From Nostoc sp. HK-01 (GTDB lineage: Bacteria; Cyanobacteriota; Cyanobacteriia; Cyanobacteriales; Nostocaceae), in NCBI GenBank assembly GCA_003990705.1, contig AP018319.1, positions 248,001 through 312,000 of the forward strand: a stretch of DNA of 64,000 nucleotides. The letters are read 5' to 3'. This document shows, piece by piece, positions 16,367 through 25,360 of the stretch; the first letter of the stretch is position 1, and each line of letters opens with the position of its first letter. Under the pieces are notes generated by a model. That model made no database searches. It was given only the letters and a program-made list of their open reading frames with translations, and had not been told where the DNA came from. The translations under genes were made by a program, and so were the position numbers.

Positions 16367-18810
16367 TAAGGGTGGCTATATTTGGGATTGGATTTTAAAC
16401 TCAGTTGTGCCTGTCTGAGTGCTTCAGCTTTAGTCAGACCATTGTTTAATCCAAGATAAAATTTTTGCATCAATAACACTGTAGATTTTGCTTCTACTAA
16501 CCACAAACTGGCAAGTGTACTACGCGCACCAGCTTGTACAGCAACGCCAGCGATCCCCAAGGCTGACCTTCTGTTGCCTTTTGCGGTTTGACAGGCACTC
16601 AAAACTAATAACTCAATCGTCCCAGGACTGATTTGCGCTTTATTCCTGAGTAAACTATCAAACTCGACAATGTTAATTTGCCGATCATAAGCGAGAAATC
16701 CTGTGCGTTGAATATCAGAACTGAATTGCCCATGCGTACTAATATGAACAATAGGAAAATTCGTTTTACTAATTTTTTGTTTAAAATTTTTACTGGTGAA
16801 TTCTTCATTTAATAAAACTAGAGAAGAGTGGGTTAGTTTTTTGACATCTTCTACTTCTTCTTTGATTTGTGGTAATACAGATGCACCCTGTGGAGCTAGA
16901 GTGTCGTTAAGGCTAGGACTGGGGATATACAAACCTGCAATTAGAGCTTGCAACTGCTGTTTTAATAAAGCTTTAGGCATGGGAATTTTTGAACCCAAAG
17001 TCCCAGTAAAACTATGATTAGCTAACCAATAATCTTGTCCATTATGCAACAAGTGCATAGGTAGACTTTGAAAGGATTTATCTAAAACAAAAGCTAATGT
17101 ACCAGTATTAGGTAGATGAGATTCTAAAGGTGCAATTAATTGTTGATAGATTACTTGAGAATGAAATTTTATCAGACGCTCTTTAGTAAGAATGAGTTTT
17201 GGATCTTGCAATAATTCTAATAGTGCATTAATATGATTTATTACTTTTGAGGTATCTACAGAATGATGATAAGATGGTTTGCCGGGAGATTTAACAATTA
17301 CTAGTATCGTATCTGTTAAATCAATAATATGAATAATGGCAGCAGCCACATTTGAGTTTTGAATTTTATTCAAAGCGACGAGATCGAGCTTACCACACTT
17401 CAGATAATCTTCTAATTCTGCTGTTTGAATTTGTTCGTGAATTTGAGTTATTAAATCATAGTCTGGTGCTGCACTCTTGGCTATTAATGCCATATAATTC
17501 CGATAAATAGGGTCTACCTTTTCATAAAAGAAAAATTGTGAATCAGAATTACTTGATAAAAGATTAGCCCTAATGTTTGTAATAGAATTAACAGCCGCAC
17601 CATAAGCTTGACGTGCAGCTTCAATATTCCCTTGCTTTTGATATAACTTACCTAACTTTTCTTGTAAGGAGTATGTAATATCTTCTGCACGGACTGATTG
17701 AGCTAAGGTTAAAGCTGTGTCAAAATATTTGAAAGATTTTTCAGGCTCTAGATCACCTAATATTTCTAAACTTTTAGCTTCTAGCTTAGTGCTATTAATG
17801 CTGTTAGCCATTTGCCAAGCATCTTGAGCATAGCTAATAGCTTGTAGGTGCGTTTGTTGGTTTGGTAGCTTACTTAAGCTATTAGCAAGCTTTAATAAGG
17901 CTTGAATTGACTGCTCAGTGGGCAAACTCTCAAAATCTGAATTTTTTTGGGATATTTCGCTGATTAATGGTTCAATCTGTTGACTAATTTTTGTTTGAAC
18001 ATCTTGGAAACGAGGTTGGCTTTGCAACCATTCTTGAAAGTCTATCAATAAGAGTAAACAATTTAATTGTGCTTGAAATTTTATATTTATTGGTGTATTT
18101 GAGTTATTAATTAGGGCTTGATAGTTTAAGAGTGCTGACTGTGCTTTTTGTGGAATAAAATTAACAATTGTATCTTGTATGAGTGGCTCATCTATCCATT
18201 GGTACTTCTGTTTTATTCGTTTATAGATATCTTTCTGTGTATTCCCTAATGACAAGACAACATTATTAGCTTCCTCTGGGGATATATTAGTTGAGATTAA
18301 TATCTGTTCTAAAATCGCTTCAGATTCGCTTAATTTATAATTCAAACGCAGTACCTCTCCTAAGCTTTGTAATGCCACAAAATTAGCTTGTGTTAAAGGA
18401 ATTTGTTGAATTACTTTTTTTAATTTTTCTATTTCTATGCTAGGTGTAGGCAATATTGATGTCTCACAAAGTAACTCATTTAGCTTTAATGCCCCTGTCA
18501 GTTTTTTACAAGCTTGGAAATGTAACCCTAATTGTTGGAGAGCATAGTTTTGGTAAACTAAACTTTCTGTAATTCCCTCTTGATTGTTTAATTGACGATA
18601 AAGCTTTGTTGCTTCTTGCCATGTTTTTAGTGCCTCTGCTGGTTGATCTCGGTTCAACTGCGTTCTACCAGTTTTGAGTAGCAGTTGGGCTTGTTCCTGT
18701 TTTGACTCATTCTTAGCAATTCCAGCTAACAAAACTAGAGGTGAATTCCAAACTATGGCAAAAGTCAGAAAGCCTATGAATAAATATTTGAGCCAACTTT
18801 TCCTATTCAT
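16327..18810 (-). CDS. CHAT-domain (caspase-like) protease with TPR repeats
   Basis: 827 residues. An N-terminal hydrophobic segment (about 8-30) resembles a signal peptide or anchor. TPR-like helical repeats run from about 35 to 440, then a C-terminal CHAT domain from about 530. The likely catalytic pair is His in VHISTHGQF and Cys in LVLSACQTAKG. The family-typical GVAVQAGARSTLASLWLV and YYWAPFILVG follow. CHAT peptidases cleave partner proteins on activation. Its start overlaps the upstream TPS haemagglutinin gene by 8 bp (18803-18810), giving a translationally coupled pair, a recurrent cyanobacterial arrangement. The haemagglutinin is a plausible partner or substrate (inference). Confidence 0.88.
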   Translation of the reverse strand: MNRKSWLKYLFIGFLTFAIVWNSPLVLLAGIAKNESKQEQAQLLLKTGRTQLNRDQPAEALKTWQEATKLYRQLNNQEGITESLVYQNYALQQLGLHFQACKKLTGALKLNELLCETSILPTPSIEIEKLKKVIQQIPLTQANFVALQSLGEVLRLNYKLSESEAILEQILISTNISPEEANNVVLSLGNTQKDIYKRIKQKYQWIDEPLIQDTIVNFIPQKAQSALLNYQALINNSNTPINIKFQAQLNCLLLLIDFQEWLQSQPRFQDVQTKISQQIEPLISEISQKNSDFESLPTEQSIQALLKLANSLSKLPNQQTHLQAISYAQDAWQMANSINSTKLEAKSLEILGDLEPEKSFKYFDTALTLAQSVRAEDITYSLQEKLGKLYQKQGNIEAARQAYGAAVNSITNIRANLLSSNSDSQFFFYEKVDPIYRNYMALIAKSAAPDYDLITQIHEQIQTAELEDYLKCGKLDLVALNKIQNSNVAAAIIHIIDLTDTILVIVKSPGKPSYHHSVDTSKVINHINALLELLQDPKLILTKERLIKFHSQVIYQQLIAPLESHLPNTGTLAFVLDKSFQSLPMHLLHNGQDYWLANHSFTGTLGSKIPMPKALLKQQLQALIAGLYIPSPSLNDTLAPQGASVLPQIKEEVEDVKKLTHSSLVLLNEEFTSKNFKQKISKTNFPIVHISTHGQFSSDIQRTGFLAYDRQINIVEFDSLLRNKAQISPGTIELLVLSACQTAKGNRRSALGIAGVAVQAGARSTLASLWLVEAKSTVLLMQKFYLGLNNGLTKAEALRQAQLSLKSNPKYSHPYYWAPFILVGSPL

Positions 18811-21313
18811 TGCTGTTGCTTGCTTCTATCGATGGAAACAGTTGTGATACTGGCGTTATAGAAGAACATGAATTAGCATTTAATAGGCTATCAGGAGTTA
18901 TTTGATTAGGATTTGTTGCTACCAAAGTAACTTGTCCTTTGGAATCAAACACCCAACCCTTAGCCGGGGCAATCTGCGTAGTCTCTTCAATCGTTGAAAC
19001 CTGCTTTTTAGCTAGAGATTCATTTTCTTCTACTGCAACCGAAGTATTTTCTAGAAAAACCCGATTATACAATGGGTTGTCAGTTTCATCTGGCAGGCTT
19101 TCTCTACCTCTATCCACAAATTTACCTGCCACTGCACCAGCCTTTCCTGGGCAAACTGATGCTATTTCTGGGGTTGGCGTGGGCAATTGCGCTTGAACTT
19201 TAGCAAGTTCGGATTGATTTCGAGAGGTATTTGTTTCAACAGTACCGTTAATACCTTGTTGCGAGGTGGCGGTGATTACACTATCGGATGAAAAGAAGAA
19301 TCCTTTTGTGTTGATATTAATATTTCCGCCTCTGCCTTGAAAAGCATTTGCTGTGATTCGGCTGTTGTTGTTACCAGCGATGACTTCAGCGTTGATTATG
19401 ATGTTGCCACCGTTGCCGAAAGTGCCTTGTTGACCAGCAGTGGCAGAGATGTTGCCATTGTTTAGTTGAACGATCTTTGACTCAATGCCGATATTTCCAC
19501 CTTCTGCGATCGCGGTGGTTGCGGTGATTCCTCCGCCATTGGAGATGGCGATTTTATTTGCAGTTATATTGATGTTTCCTGCATTACCAGAGCCATCGTT
19601 GCGGACAGTTATTAGAGCATTGCCTGTAACATTTAAAAGAGGCGTATTAATGGTAATGTCTCCTGAGTTTCCTGAAGGAACGGGAGGAAGCCTAAATAAT
19701 TCTCGCAGAATTTGAGATTCGATATTAGCTGATGAAATTATTAAGGATGGATTTAAAGAATCAGATGTCGCATCTATGCTTATAGACTTGGAAGCATTTA
19801 TAGTAATACGTCCACTGTCGCCGCTTGCAAAAGCAGAAGAGTCAATCCTACCCCCATTCTGAACTAGCAAGCTTGATGTATTGATAGTTAAATTGCCAGC
19901 ATTACCAGTGTTAAAAGCTGTAGCAGATAAAACACTTGGCTGAAAAGTATCTGGTGCATAGCCTTTTATTATTACGTCATTTGCATTGATTATTACATCT
20001 CCTCCTTTACCAGAGCCTAATGTCGAGGCTCCTATTGCACCACCATCTGTAGCAATCAGCTTTTGTGTTGACACCAAAATGTTGCCAGAGTCTCCCGAAC
20101 CAAATGTTCCGGCACTAATAAGGCTAAAAAGAGCAGAATTACGAGGTGAAACTCCGATTAAATTCACAGAATCAGAAGCCTTGATAATTACATTGCCACT
20201 ATTTGCAGGGCTAAATGTTAAAGAATTGATCTGCCCTCCATGCCTAAGAATTAACCTTCGAGTTGATATAACTGTGTCTCCAGCTTTACCGCGCCCTAAA
20301 GTCTCATTTCGTAAGCTTCCAGCAATCCTAGCGATTGGATCAGTACCACTTATATCTAAGGATTCGGAAGCATTTATATTGATTATTCCTCCCGTCGTTC
20401 CTCCTTGATTTTGAATTAAGATTACTGAGCCATCTGTAAGTGTAATATTTCGTCCTTGTACATAGATTGAGCCACTGTTAATGCCGCTGGTATCAACTAG
20501 AGAGCGTTTTGACAGTTGAATGTCCTGAAAAGAATTTGTGTTGTAAGAAAAATTCCAGCCAGAGGATGTTTGTATTAAGTTAACCAAACTGTCATTTCCT
20601 ACGCTACCTAGCTCAATCCTTCCGCCTTCGGCTATTATCTTACCGCCATTTAATATTATGTTTCCTCCAACTAATGCTATTGTCCTTGTTGGCTGGACTT
20701 GTAAACCGGTTGATGTACTTCGTTCTAATACTGGGGAAAATCGTGAACCACTTAAATTGTGTCCTGCTCCTTCGATACGGATCGCTTCAGGGTTACTTCC
20801 AAATTGCAATCCGATAGGTGAGCTTACGGTCAGTATTGGTGTCACTTGGGGTTTATTAGCTGTGAACTCGAAGCCATCTGCAAACTTGATACTGTTTGCA
20901 GTACTACCAATAAATGAGCCACCAATATTTAGCTGGGCATTTTGTCCAAAAATAACTCCGTTAGGATTGATTAAAAATATATTTGCTGTACCGTTAGCAC
21001 GAATCAGACCATCAATATTAGAAACAGAATTACCAGTGACTCGACTTATAATATTTTGAACATCTAGCGGATTGTTAAAATAAGCTTGACTCCTATTAGA
21101 GACAGAAAAATCTTTAAAGCTATGAAACAAATTTTCTCCTAACTTTGTTCCATTCTCTATAAATATAGTATTATTGTTTATTTTTATACTTGTGTTATTT
21201 GGTAATGTGCTGTCTGGAATAATTTGAGAATAACAAGTTAGGTCATTTAATATAAAACAACCTAAAGTGATAATTACTTTTAAAAAAAATAAATTGTATC
21301 TAATATAAAGCAT
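18803..21313 (-). CDS. Filamentous haemagglutinin-type two-partner-secretion exoprotein
   Basis: 836 residues. A signal-like N-terminus (FFLKVIITLGCFILNDLTCYS) precedes the TPS domain (about 30-165) with the diagnostic ANGTANIFLINPNGVIFG. Then come many beta-helix repeats of the form GNAGNLTINT/GDSGNILVST to about residue 690, typical of cyanobacterial S-layer-like FHA proteins. A short unstructured C-terminal region contains two Cys residues. The protein would cross the outer membrane through a TpsB pore; no tpsB gene is in the window, so it must use one encoded elsewhere. The repeats make long antisense open frames that are not genes. Confidence 0.88.
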   Translation of the reverse strand: MLYIRYNLFFLKVIITLGCFILNDLTCYSQIIPDSTLPNNTSIKINNNTIFIENGTKLGENLFHSFKDFSVSNRSQAYFNNPLDVQNIISRVTGNSVSNIDGLIRANGTANIFLINPNGVIFGQNAQLNIGGSFIGSTANSIKFADGFEFTANKPQVTPILTVSSPIGLQFGSNPEAIRIEGAGHNLSGSRFSPVLERSTSTGLQVQPTRTIALVGGNIILNGGKIIAEGGRIELGSVGNDSLVNLIQTSSGWNFSYNTNSFQDIQLSKRSLVDTSGINSGSIYVQGRNITLTDGSVILIQNQGGTTGGIININASESLDISGTDPIARIAGSLRNETLGRGKAGDTVISTRRLILRHGGQINSLTFSPANSGNVIIKASDSVNLIGVSPRNSALFSLISAGTFGSGDSGNILVSTQKLIATDGGAIGASTLGSGKGGDVIINANDVIIKGYAPDTFQPSVLSATAFNTGNAGNLTINTSSLLVQNGGRIDSSAFASGDSGRITINASKSISIDATSDSLNPSLIISSANIESQILRELFRLPPVPSGNSGDITINTPLLNVTGNALITVRNDGSGNAGNINITANKIAISNGGGITATTAIAEGGNIGIESKIVQLNNGNISATAGQQGTFGNGGNIIINAEVIAGNNNSRITANAFQGRGGNININTKGFFFSSDSVITATSQQGINGTVETNTSRNQSELAKVQAQLPTPTPEIASVCPGKAGAVAGKFVDRGRESLPDETDNPLYNRVFLENTSVAVEENESLAKKQVSTIEETTQIAPAKGWVFDSKGQVTLVATNPNQITPDSLLNANSCSSITPVSQLFPSIEASNSNE

Positions 21314-21371
21314 AATTTACAAGAACCTAATTTTTTTACAAGCTAGAGTTATGTAATAGGCTTTTAAATGT

Positions 21372-21878
21372 TTATTGTGTAAAACTAATTAATTTTTTTA
21401 TAAGATAGCCTTTGTTTTTTCTTGTATATTTCATAAATATTACAGAAGCATTAAAAAACTTGTTGCGGAAGTGAGATAAACGAAACTTAGATTTAAGAGG
21501 GCATGGCAATTCTTCAAAACTAACGGGTGTAAAACCGGATTCTATATAAAATTCTATTAATTCTTGTTTGACACATTTTAAATAGAGCGGTTGGATTGCT
21601 TCATTAACTAAATTTTCAACTAAAAAACTTCCTAAACCTTGATTTCTAAAATTTGGAGATACGTATAAGCTACCTAGTTCTTGTACAAGGTAATAATTCC
21701 GTAGTTGTCCAAATGCTATCAAACGTCCATGATATTCAATTACTAAAAATTGCTGCCACCTCATTTGTGTAAGGTCGAGTCTAGCTTTGAAAATCAAAAA
21801 TATAATCAAACCAATATCACAAGATTTGGCTTTTCTAAGAACATACTGGTTTTGGAAAGATAAATTAATCTTTGCCAT
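21372..21878 (-). CDS. GNAT-family N-acetyltransferase
   Basis: 168 residues. The acetyl-CoA motif region is VQELGSLYVSPNFRNQGLGSFLVENLV (residues about 70-95), with R-x-x-G-x-G as RNQGLG. C-terminal FYIESGFTPVSFEELP matches the end of GNAT domains. The substrate cannot be told. It lies 58 bp downstream of nothing on its strand that suggests an operon (the FHA gene is further downstream, gap 58 bp), so it could be co-transcribed with the FHA-CHAT pair as the first gene. AT-rich like its surroundings. Confidence 0.75.
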   Translation of the reverse strand: MAKINLSFQNQYVLRKAKSCDIGLIIFLIFKARLDLTQMRWQQFLVIEYHGRLIAFGQLRNYYLVQELGSLYVSPNFRNQGLGSFLVENLVNEAIQPLYLKCVKQELIEFYIESGFTPVSFEELPCPLKSKFRLSHFRNKFFNASVIFMKYTRKNKGYLIKKLISFTQ

Positions 21879-22315
21879 TGATTACAAAAAATAAATTAGC
21901 AAAAAACAATTGGAGCAAAATAAACATAATAATATAACTTACTTGTAGATAATTGAGAAACTGACAATATACATAATATAGAGATAAATGAAAACTTAAA
22001 AAAAATATCAGACAATTTTTAACTATTTTAAGTATATTCTCAAATAGGGCAAACTTTGACAATAGAAAATCTTGATTTTAATACTAAAGTTAAGTTTAAT
22101 AATTTTTTACTTTCAAAAATTTTAATTAAACCAATTAATCAATCTATCTTTGGATAGTAAAATCTAGTGTATACCTAATTAAAACTCTGCCAAAAGTAAG
22201 ATATTTTTTATTTAAAAGCTATAGGGAAAAACTTTATCTTACCAGCAGGTTATGTCAGGCACTCTTTCAGCAAAAGTGTAAATAGAGATGGCATAAATTC
22301 TGGGGGCTATATGAC
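21879..22315. other. AT-rich intergenic region
   Basis: About 440 bp with short open frames only, very AT-rich. It probably holds the promoter of the minus-strand GNAT-FHA-CHAT set and of the plus-strand gene at 22316. No individual site could be supported. Confidence 0.4.
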
Positions 22316-22894
22316 GTGAAAAGCCATCTGCCCGATAGACCAAAGCATCTGAAGCCACCACAGCCACAATTGACAGTAGCAGTACCCCAAATACCACAAT
22401 CGCAGCCACAGCCGCAAACCAGTACAACTGAATTAAAAGCAGTACCCAGTCAAGCAATCACAATAGAAGACTTAGGCGCATGGTGGCAGACAGTTAATCA
22501 TTTAGGCAAGCCCGAACCATATAAACAGAGAATCGCTGAAATTGCGTCCCAGTTCAAGGCAGGCGGTCAGTTGTCTCCCAAAGCCCTGGCGGCAATGGAA
22601 CAAGATACACTCACTCGAATCTCCCAGGTTTCCCAGAAGTTGGCATCAAATATAGGTCAGCTTGGAAATGATGGTACTGTCCGTGTTACTGGTAAAATTT
22701 ACGATTTGGCTCTGAATTTTGAGTCCAAAAATTTGGCGATCGCGCACAAAAACGGCGAACAATTTCTAGTTGTCAAATCTGGTCAAGTGCAGGTTAACAA
22801 ATTAACTCCAGAAGTATTGCGGGATTTTGAAGTTGCCAATAGTAAGCTTGATGAGATTTTGGCGAAGGATAGGATGCAGGGGATTCAGAGGTAA
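22316..22894 (+). CDS. Hypothetical protein, possibly the C-terminal piece of a larger plasmid protein
   Basis: 192 residues. Residues 1-45 are a Pro/Gln-rich linker (QIPQSQPQPQTSTTE) and the rest is a compact alpha/beta region (WWQTVNHLGKPEPYKQRI, then RVTGKIYDLALNFESKNLAI). A gene starting inside a low-complexity linker suggests that the 5' part of a longer gene was lost. Start GTG at 22316 without a good ribosome binding site fits that reading. Base composition is less AT-rich than its flanks. Family not recognised; a relaxase or other mobilisation-protein tail is one possibility, unproven. Confidence 0.5.
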   Translation: MKSHLPDRPKHLKPPQPQLTVAVPQIPQSQPQPQTSTTELKAVPSQAITIEDLGAWWQTVNHLGKPEPYKQRIAEIASQFKAGGQLSPKALAAMEQDTLTRISQVSQKLASNIGQLGNDGTVRVTGKIYDLALNFESKNLAIAHKNGEQFLVVKSGQVQVNKLTPEVLRDFEVANSKLDEILAKDRMQGIQR

Positions 22895-23086
22895 AATAGC
22901 GTAGCGCAATCCTTTCTTAGTTGAGCGTAATGGCTAAGTATAATTGTGTACAACTGTAAATATAGGTTTGTCTTCTTTCATAAATCTCTATAATAGTTCG
23001 CTAACGCTGAAATCTAAGCAAAATCATGGAAACAGCAAGTTTTTAGCAAAGGTTTTTGATTCTGCTTAAGTTTAAATACTATGTTG

Positions 23087-23122
23087 CTTAAACATAACAA
23101 AAGTTTTATGTTTAAGTATAAT
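23087..23122 (+). promoter_or_regulatory. Inverted repeat overlapping a -10 box upstream of the DISARM-like operon
   Basis: CTTAAACATAA (23087-23097) and TTATGTTTAAG (23106-23116) form an 11-bp perfect inverted repeat with an 8-bp centre, followed directly by TATAAT (23117-23122). The first gene of the defence operon starts 110 bp downstream. The layout fits a repressor operator placed on the promoter. The remaining 22895-23232 sequence is AT-rich and carries nothing else I can support. Confidence 0.5.
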
Positions 23123-23232
23123 TACAGGATATTTTGTATTAAAACGGATGTATATTATATTATAAAGCGATATTAACCGCTAATATGTAAATCATAAACA
23201 TAATACATATTATTTAAGTGGTTTATTAATTT

Positions 23233-24258
23233 ATGAAAGTAATAGCTCCTTTGCAGACACAAATTAGATTTAACAAGACTAATCTCTATTTTATTAATGA
23301 TTTTAACCAGTTAATTCCTCTGCCAAGCTGGGCAATTTTTTTTATTAATTTAGGGGACTGGGTTGCACAAGCCGAAATAAAAAAAAATCGATTAGTTGTA
23401 GGTCTTGCTATTCCTACTAGGAATTATGCCGCCGCTTTAGCAGCATTAGGTGTTGTGAAAGCGAGAGTTATTATTCCCACTGAACGGATTGATAGCAATA
23501 GATATTTTGAACAACTGTGTAAGTTACCAAAAGGTACACCAGTTGTTTTTTATGATTGCAATAGGAGATATAAGGGTATCTATCAAGGTATAGATGAAAC
23601 TTATGGTGAAAGGCGACTGCGAATCCAAAGAGAAAACAAAAGTAGTGGGGGTCTAACTAATCTGGTATCTGTTAGGCAATCCCATAATGTAGCAATTGCA
23701 CAGAAGCCAAATATTAGTCTTCCTAAAAAGCAATCTGGCAGACCTCTTATTACTCATCATGAATTTATTGATGATGTAATTGGTAAACATAATACGAGTG
23801 AATTTATAACAAAAACTAGGTTAGATTGTGCATTGATTGGACGTATTAACACTCTTAAGTATGAAATATTAGAAATACCACTTACGAGTTTTTCATCATC
23901 TAAATCAAAAACAGGGTCTTTACAAAATATTTTACGAGTACGTAATTTTTTATCAGAAGGTCAAGCCTATAGGTCGGAAATATTACCATCACAGGTTAGT
24001 GAGCCTCCACAAACAACAGGTGGATTAGTACCTCATGTAACCATATTTGATGGCGCAACTGGCTTTATTAAATGGCGTGATGACTGGCGCAATTCCCATT
24101 GGATAATTTTACTTGAACGTACAGAAACCCATTTTCAAGAAGCAGTAGATATTATCAACAATGACTATATAAATCGTCAAAATTGTGAAGAAATACCGAA
24201 TATTATTCCTGCTCTTTCTGGAGTGGAAATGGTCGTTTATCAGGAACTTTGTCAATGA
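23233..24258 (+). CDS. First gene of the DISARM-like operon, DrmE-like N-terminal half (tentative)
   Basis: 341 residues, no classical motif. The sequence (FINLGDWVAQAEIKKNRLVV, GLAIPTRNYAAALAALGVV) is soluble and alpha/beta. It occupies the place of drmE in class 2 DISARM (drmE-drmA-drmB). With the next gene it would sum to about 860 residues, near the size I recall for single DrmE proteins, so DrmE may be split in two here. Its TGA overlaps the ATG of the next gene (ATGA at 24255-24258), showing coupling rather than a random frameshift. The DrmE identity rests on position and size, not on motifs. Confidence 0.5.
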   Translation: MKVIAPLQTQIRFNKTNLYFINDFNQLIPLPSWAIFFINLGDWVAQAEIKKNRLVVGLAIPTRNYAAALAALGVVKARVIIPTERIDSNRYFEQLCKLPKGTPVVFYDCNRRYKGIYQGIDETYGERRLRIQRENKSSGGLTNLVSVRQSHNVAIAQKPNISLPKKQSGRPLITHHEFIDDVIGKHNTSEFITKTRLDCALIGRINTLKYEILEIPLTSFSSSKSKTGSLQNILRVRNFLSEGQAYRSEILPSQVSEPPQTTGGLVPHVTIFDGATGFIKWRDDWRNSHWIILLERTETHFQEAVDIINNDYINRQNCEEIPNIIPALSGVEMVVYQELCQ

Positions 24259-24290
24259 CTTATATTTCGTTATCAACAGTAGATGAAATT

Positions 24291-25360
24291 GGCTTTGTTG
24301 CATGAAAGGAAAAAAGGACACTCCAATCCGAATTCAGGATAGGAATTAGCCTTCGACTTTATAAGAGTCAGGCTTACCTAACTGGATCATGCGATTCAGG
24401 GCAGCACATTGTAAAAATAACTCGACAGCTTGATTGTCAAAAAAGCGTCGTCTTAACTTGCCACCAAAGATGATCTTGAGCCGAAATATAGCAGTCTCAG
24501 ACAAAGAGCGGCGATGATACCTGCTTTCAAGTTTCCATTGCTTGCGTCCAACTTGATGTATTCGACGCAGATTCTCATCCCTAGGATACGGCGGTGCTTG
24601 AGTGTTTGAGGGAAGTTGAATTTTGGCGTTACTGCGTGGTGGAATTATCGCCCTCGCCCCATGTTGTGAAATGGTGTCATAACAACCTTTTGTGTCATAG
24701 CCACCATCACCGGATACTTGCTCTATCGGTTGATCAATCTGCTCCAATATGTCAGGCAGTACCTCGCAATCAGCCATATCATTAGTCGTCACCACTGCAC
24801 CCAGGATTTCGCCACTGCCCTCATCAACTCCTAAATGCAACTTCCGCCACGTCCGTCTTTTACCTACTCCATGTGTGCGGACTTTCCATTCACCTTCACC
24901 GTACACTTTCACACCAGTTGAATCCACTACTACATGGACAGCCTCATCTTTTGGCACTACAGGTAGTTTCACCAACAACTTGCTTAAACGACGAGATAGC
25001 GTTGAATGGTCTGGTACTTCTAGCTCAATTCCCATGAGCGTGAACAGCGATTCTAAAAACCCCTCTGCTTGTCGCCCTGGTAAATGAAACACCGATTGAA
25101 TTGTTCCCATAGTGGCGATCGCCACGTCACTATAATAATTCGATGCTCCTTTTTTCCCAGTTTTCTGCTGGTTGCGCCACTGCTCTATTATCTCTTCGTT
25201 TACCCAGAAAGTTATACTGCCTCGAAGCTTTAATGCTGCATCGTAAGCGTTCCAATTCTTAACTTTGTACTGAGCTTTCGTCTTCATCGTTGGACTAGGC
25301 AGTGAGAGAACATAGGCGATAAATAAAATTTACCATTTTGCCTATTCACGCAACAACGCC
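24291..25360 (-). mobile_element. IS5-family (IS903 group) insertion sequence with 9-bp target duplication
   Basis: 1070 bp. The ends are GGCTTTGTTGCATGAA on the left and its imperfect complement (TTCACGCAACAACGCC) on the right. Both flanks carry GATGAAATT (24282-24290 and 25361-25369), a 9-bp duplication as made by IS903-group elements. It encodes one transposase. The clean duplication points to a recent insertion. Confidence 0.93.
24346..25287 (-). CDS. IS5-family transposase (IS903 group)
   Basis: 313 residues, full-length. DDE motif: Asp in VHVVVDSTGVKV, Asp in VSGDGGYDTKG, Glu in RRSLSETAIFRLK with the Y-2-R-3-E-6-K spacing typical of IS4/IS5 enzymes. The N-terminus (NWNAYDAALKLRGSITFW) is the usual IS903-type start. 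It lies entirely inside the element that cuts the DISARM-like gene and reads against it. No frameshift, so the element is probably still active. Confidence 0.93.
   Translation of the reverse strand: MKTKAQYKVKNWNAYDAALKLRGSITFWVNEEIIEQWRNQQKTGKKGASNYYSDVAIATMGTIQSVFHLPGRQAEGFLESLFTLMGIELEVPDHSTLSRRLSKLLVKLPVVPKDEAVHVVVDSTGVKVYGEGEWKVRTHGVGKRRTWRKLHLGVDEGSGEILGAVVTTNDMADCEVLPDILEQIDQPIEQVSGDGGYDTKGCYDTISQHGARAIIPPRSNAKIQLPSNTQAPPYPRDENLRRIHQVGRKQWKLESRYHRRSLSETAIFRLKIIFGGKLRRRFFDNQAVELFLQCAALNRMIQLGKPDSYKVEG

Noticed and set aside
19986-21059. Long plus-strand open frames opposite the haemagglutinin gene
   Set aside because: They mirror the Gly/Asn-rich beta-helix repeats of the real gene and have low-complexity Pro/Ala-rich translations without start signals.
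21865-22062. 65-residue hydrophobic minus-strand frame upstream of the GNAT gene
   Set aside because: AT-rich sequence yields hydrophobic codons by chance; no ribosome binding site and no recognisable family.
23233-24258. The break between the two DrmE-like genes as a simple frameshift caused by the IS
   Set aside because: The stop codon of the first gene lies 33 bp before the insertion and forms an ATGA overlap with the start of the second gene, so the split is older than and independent of the insertion.
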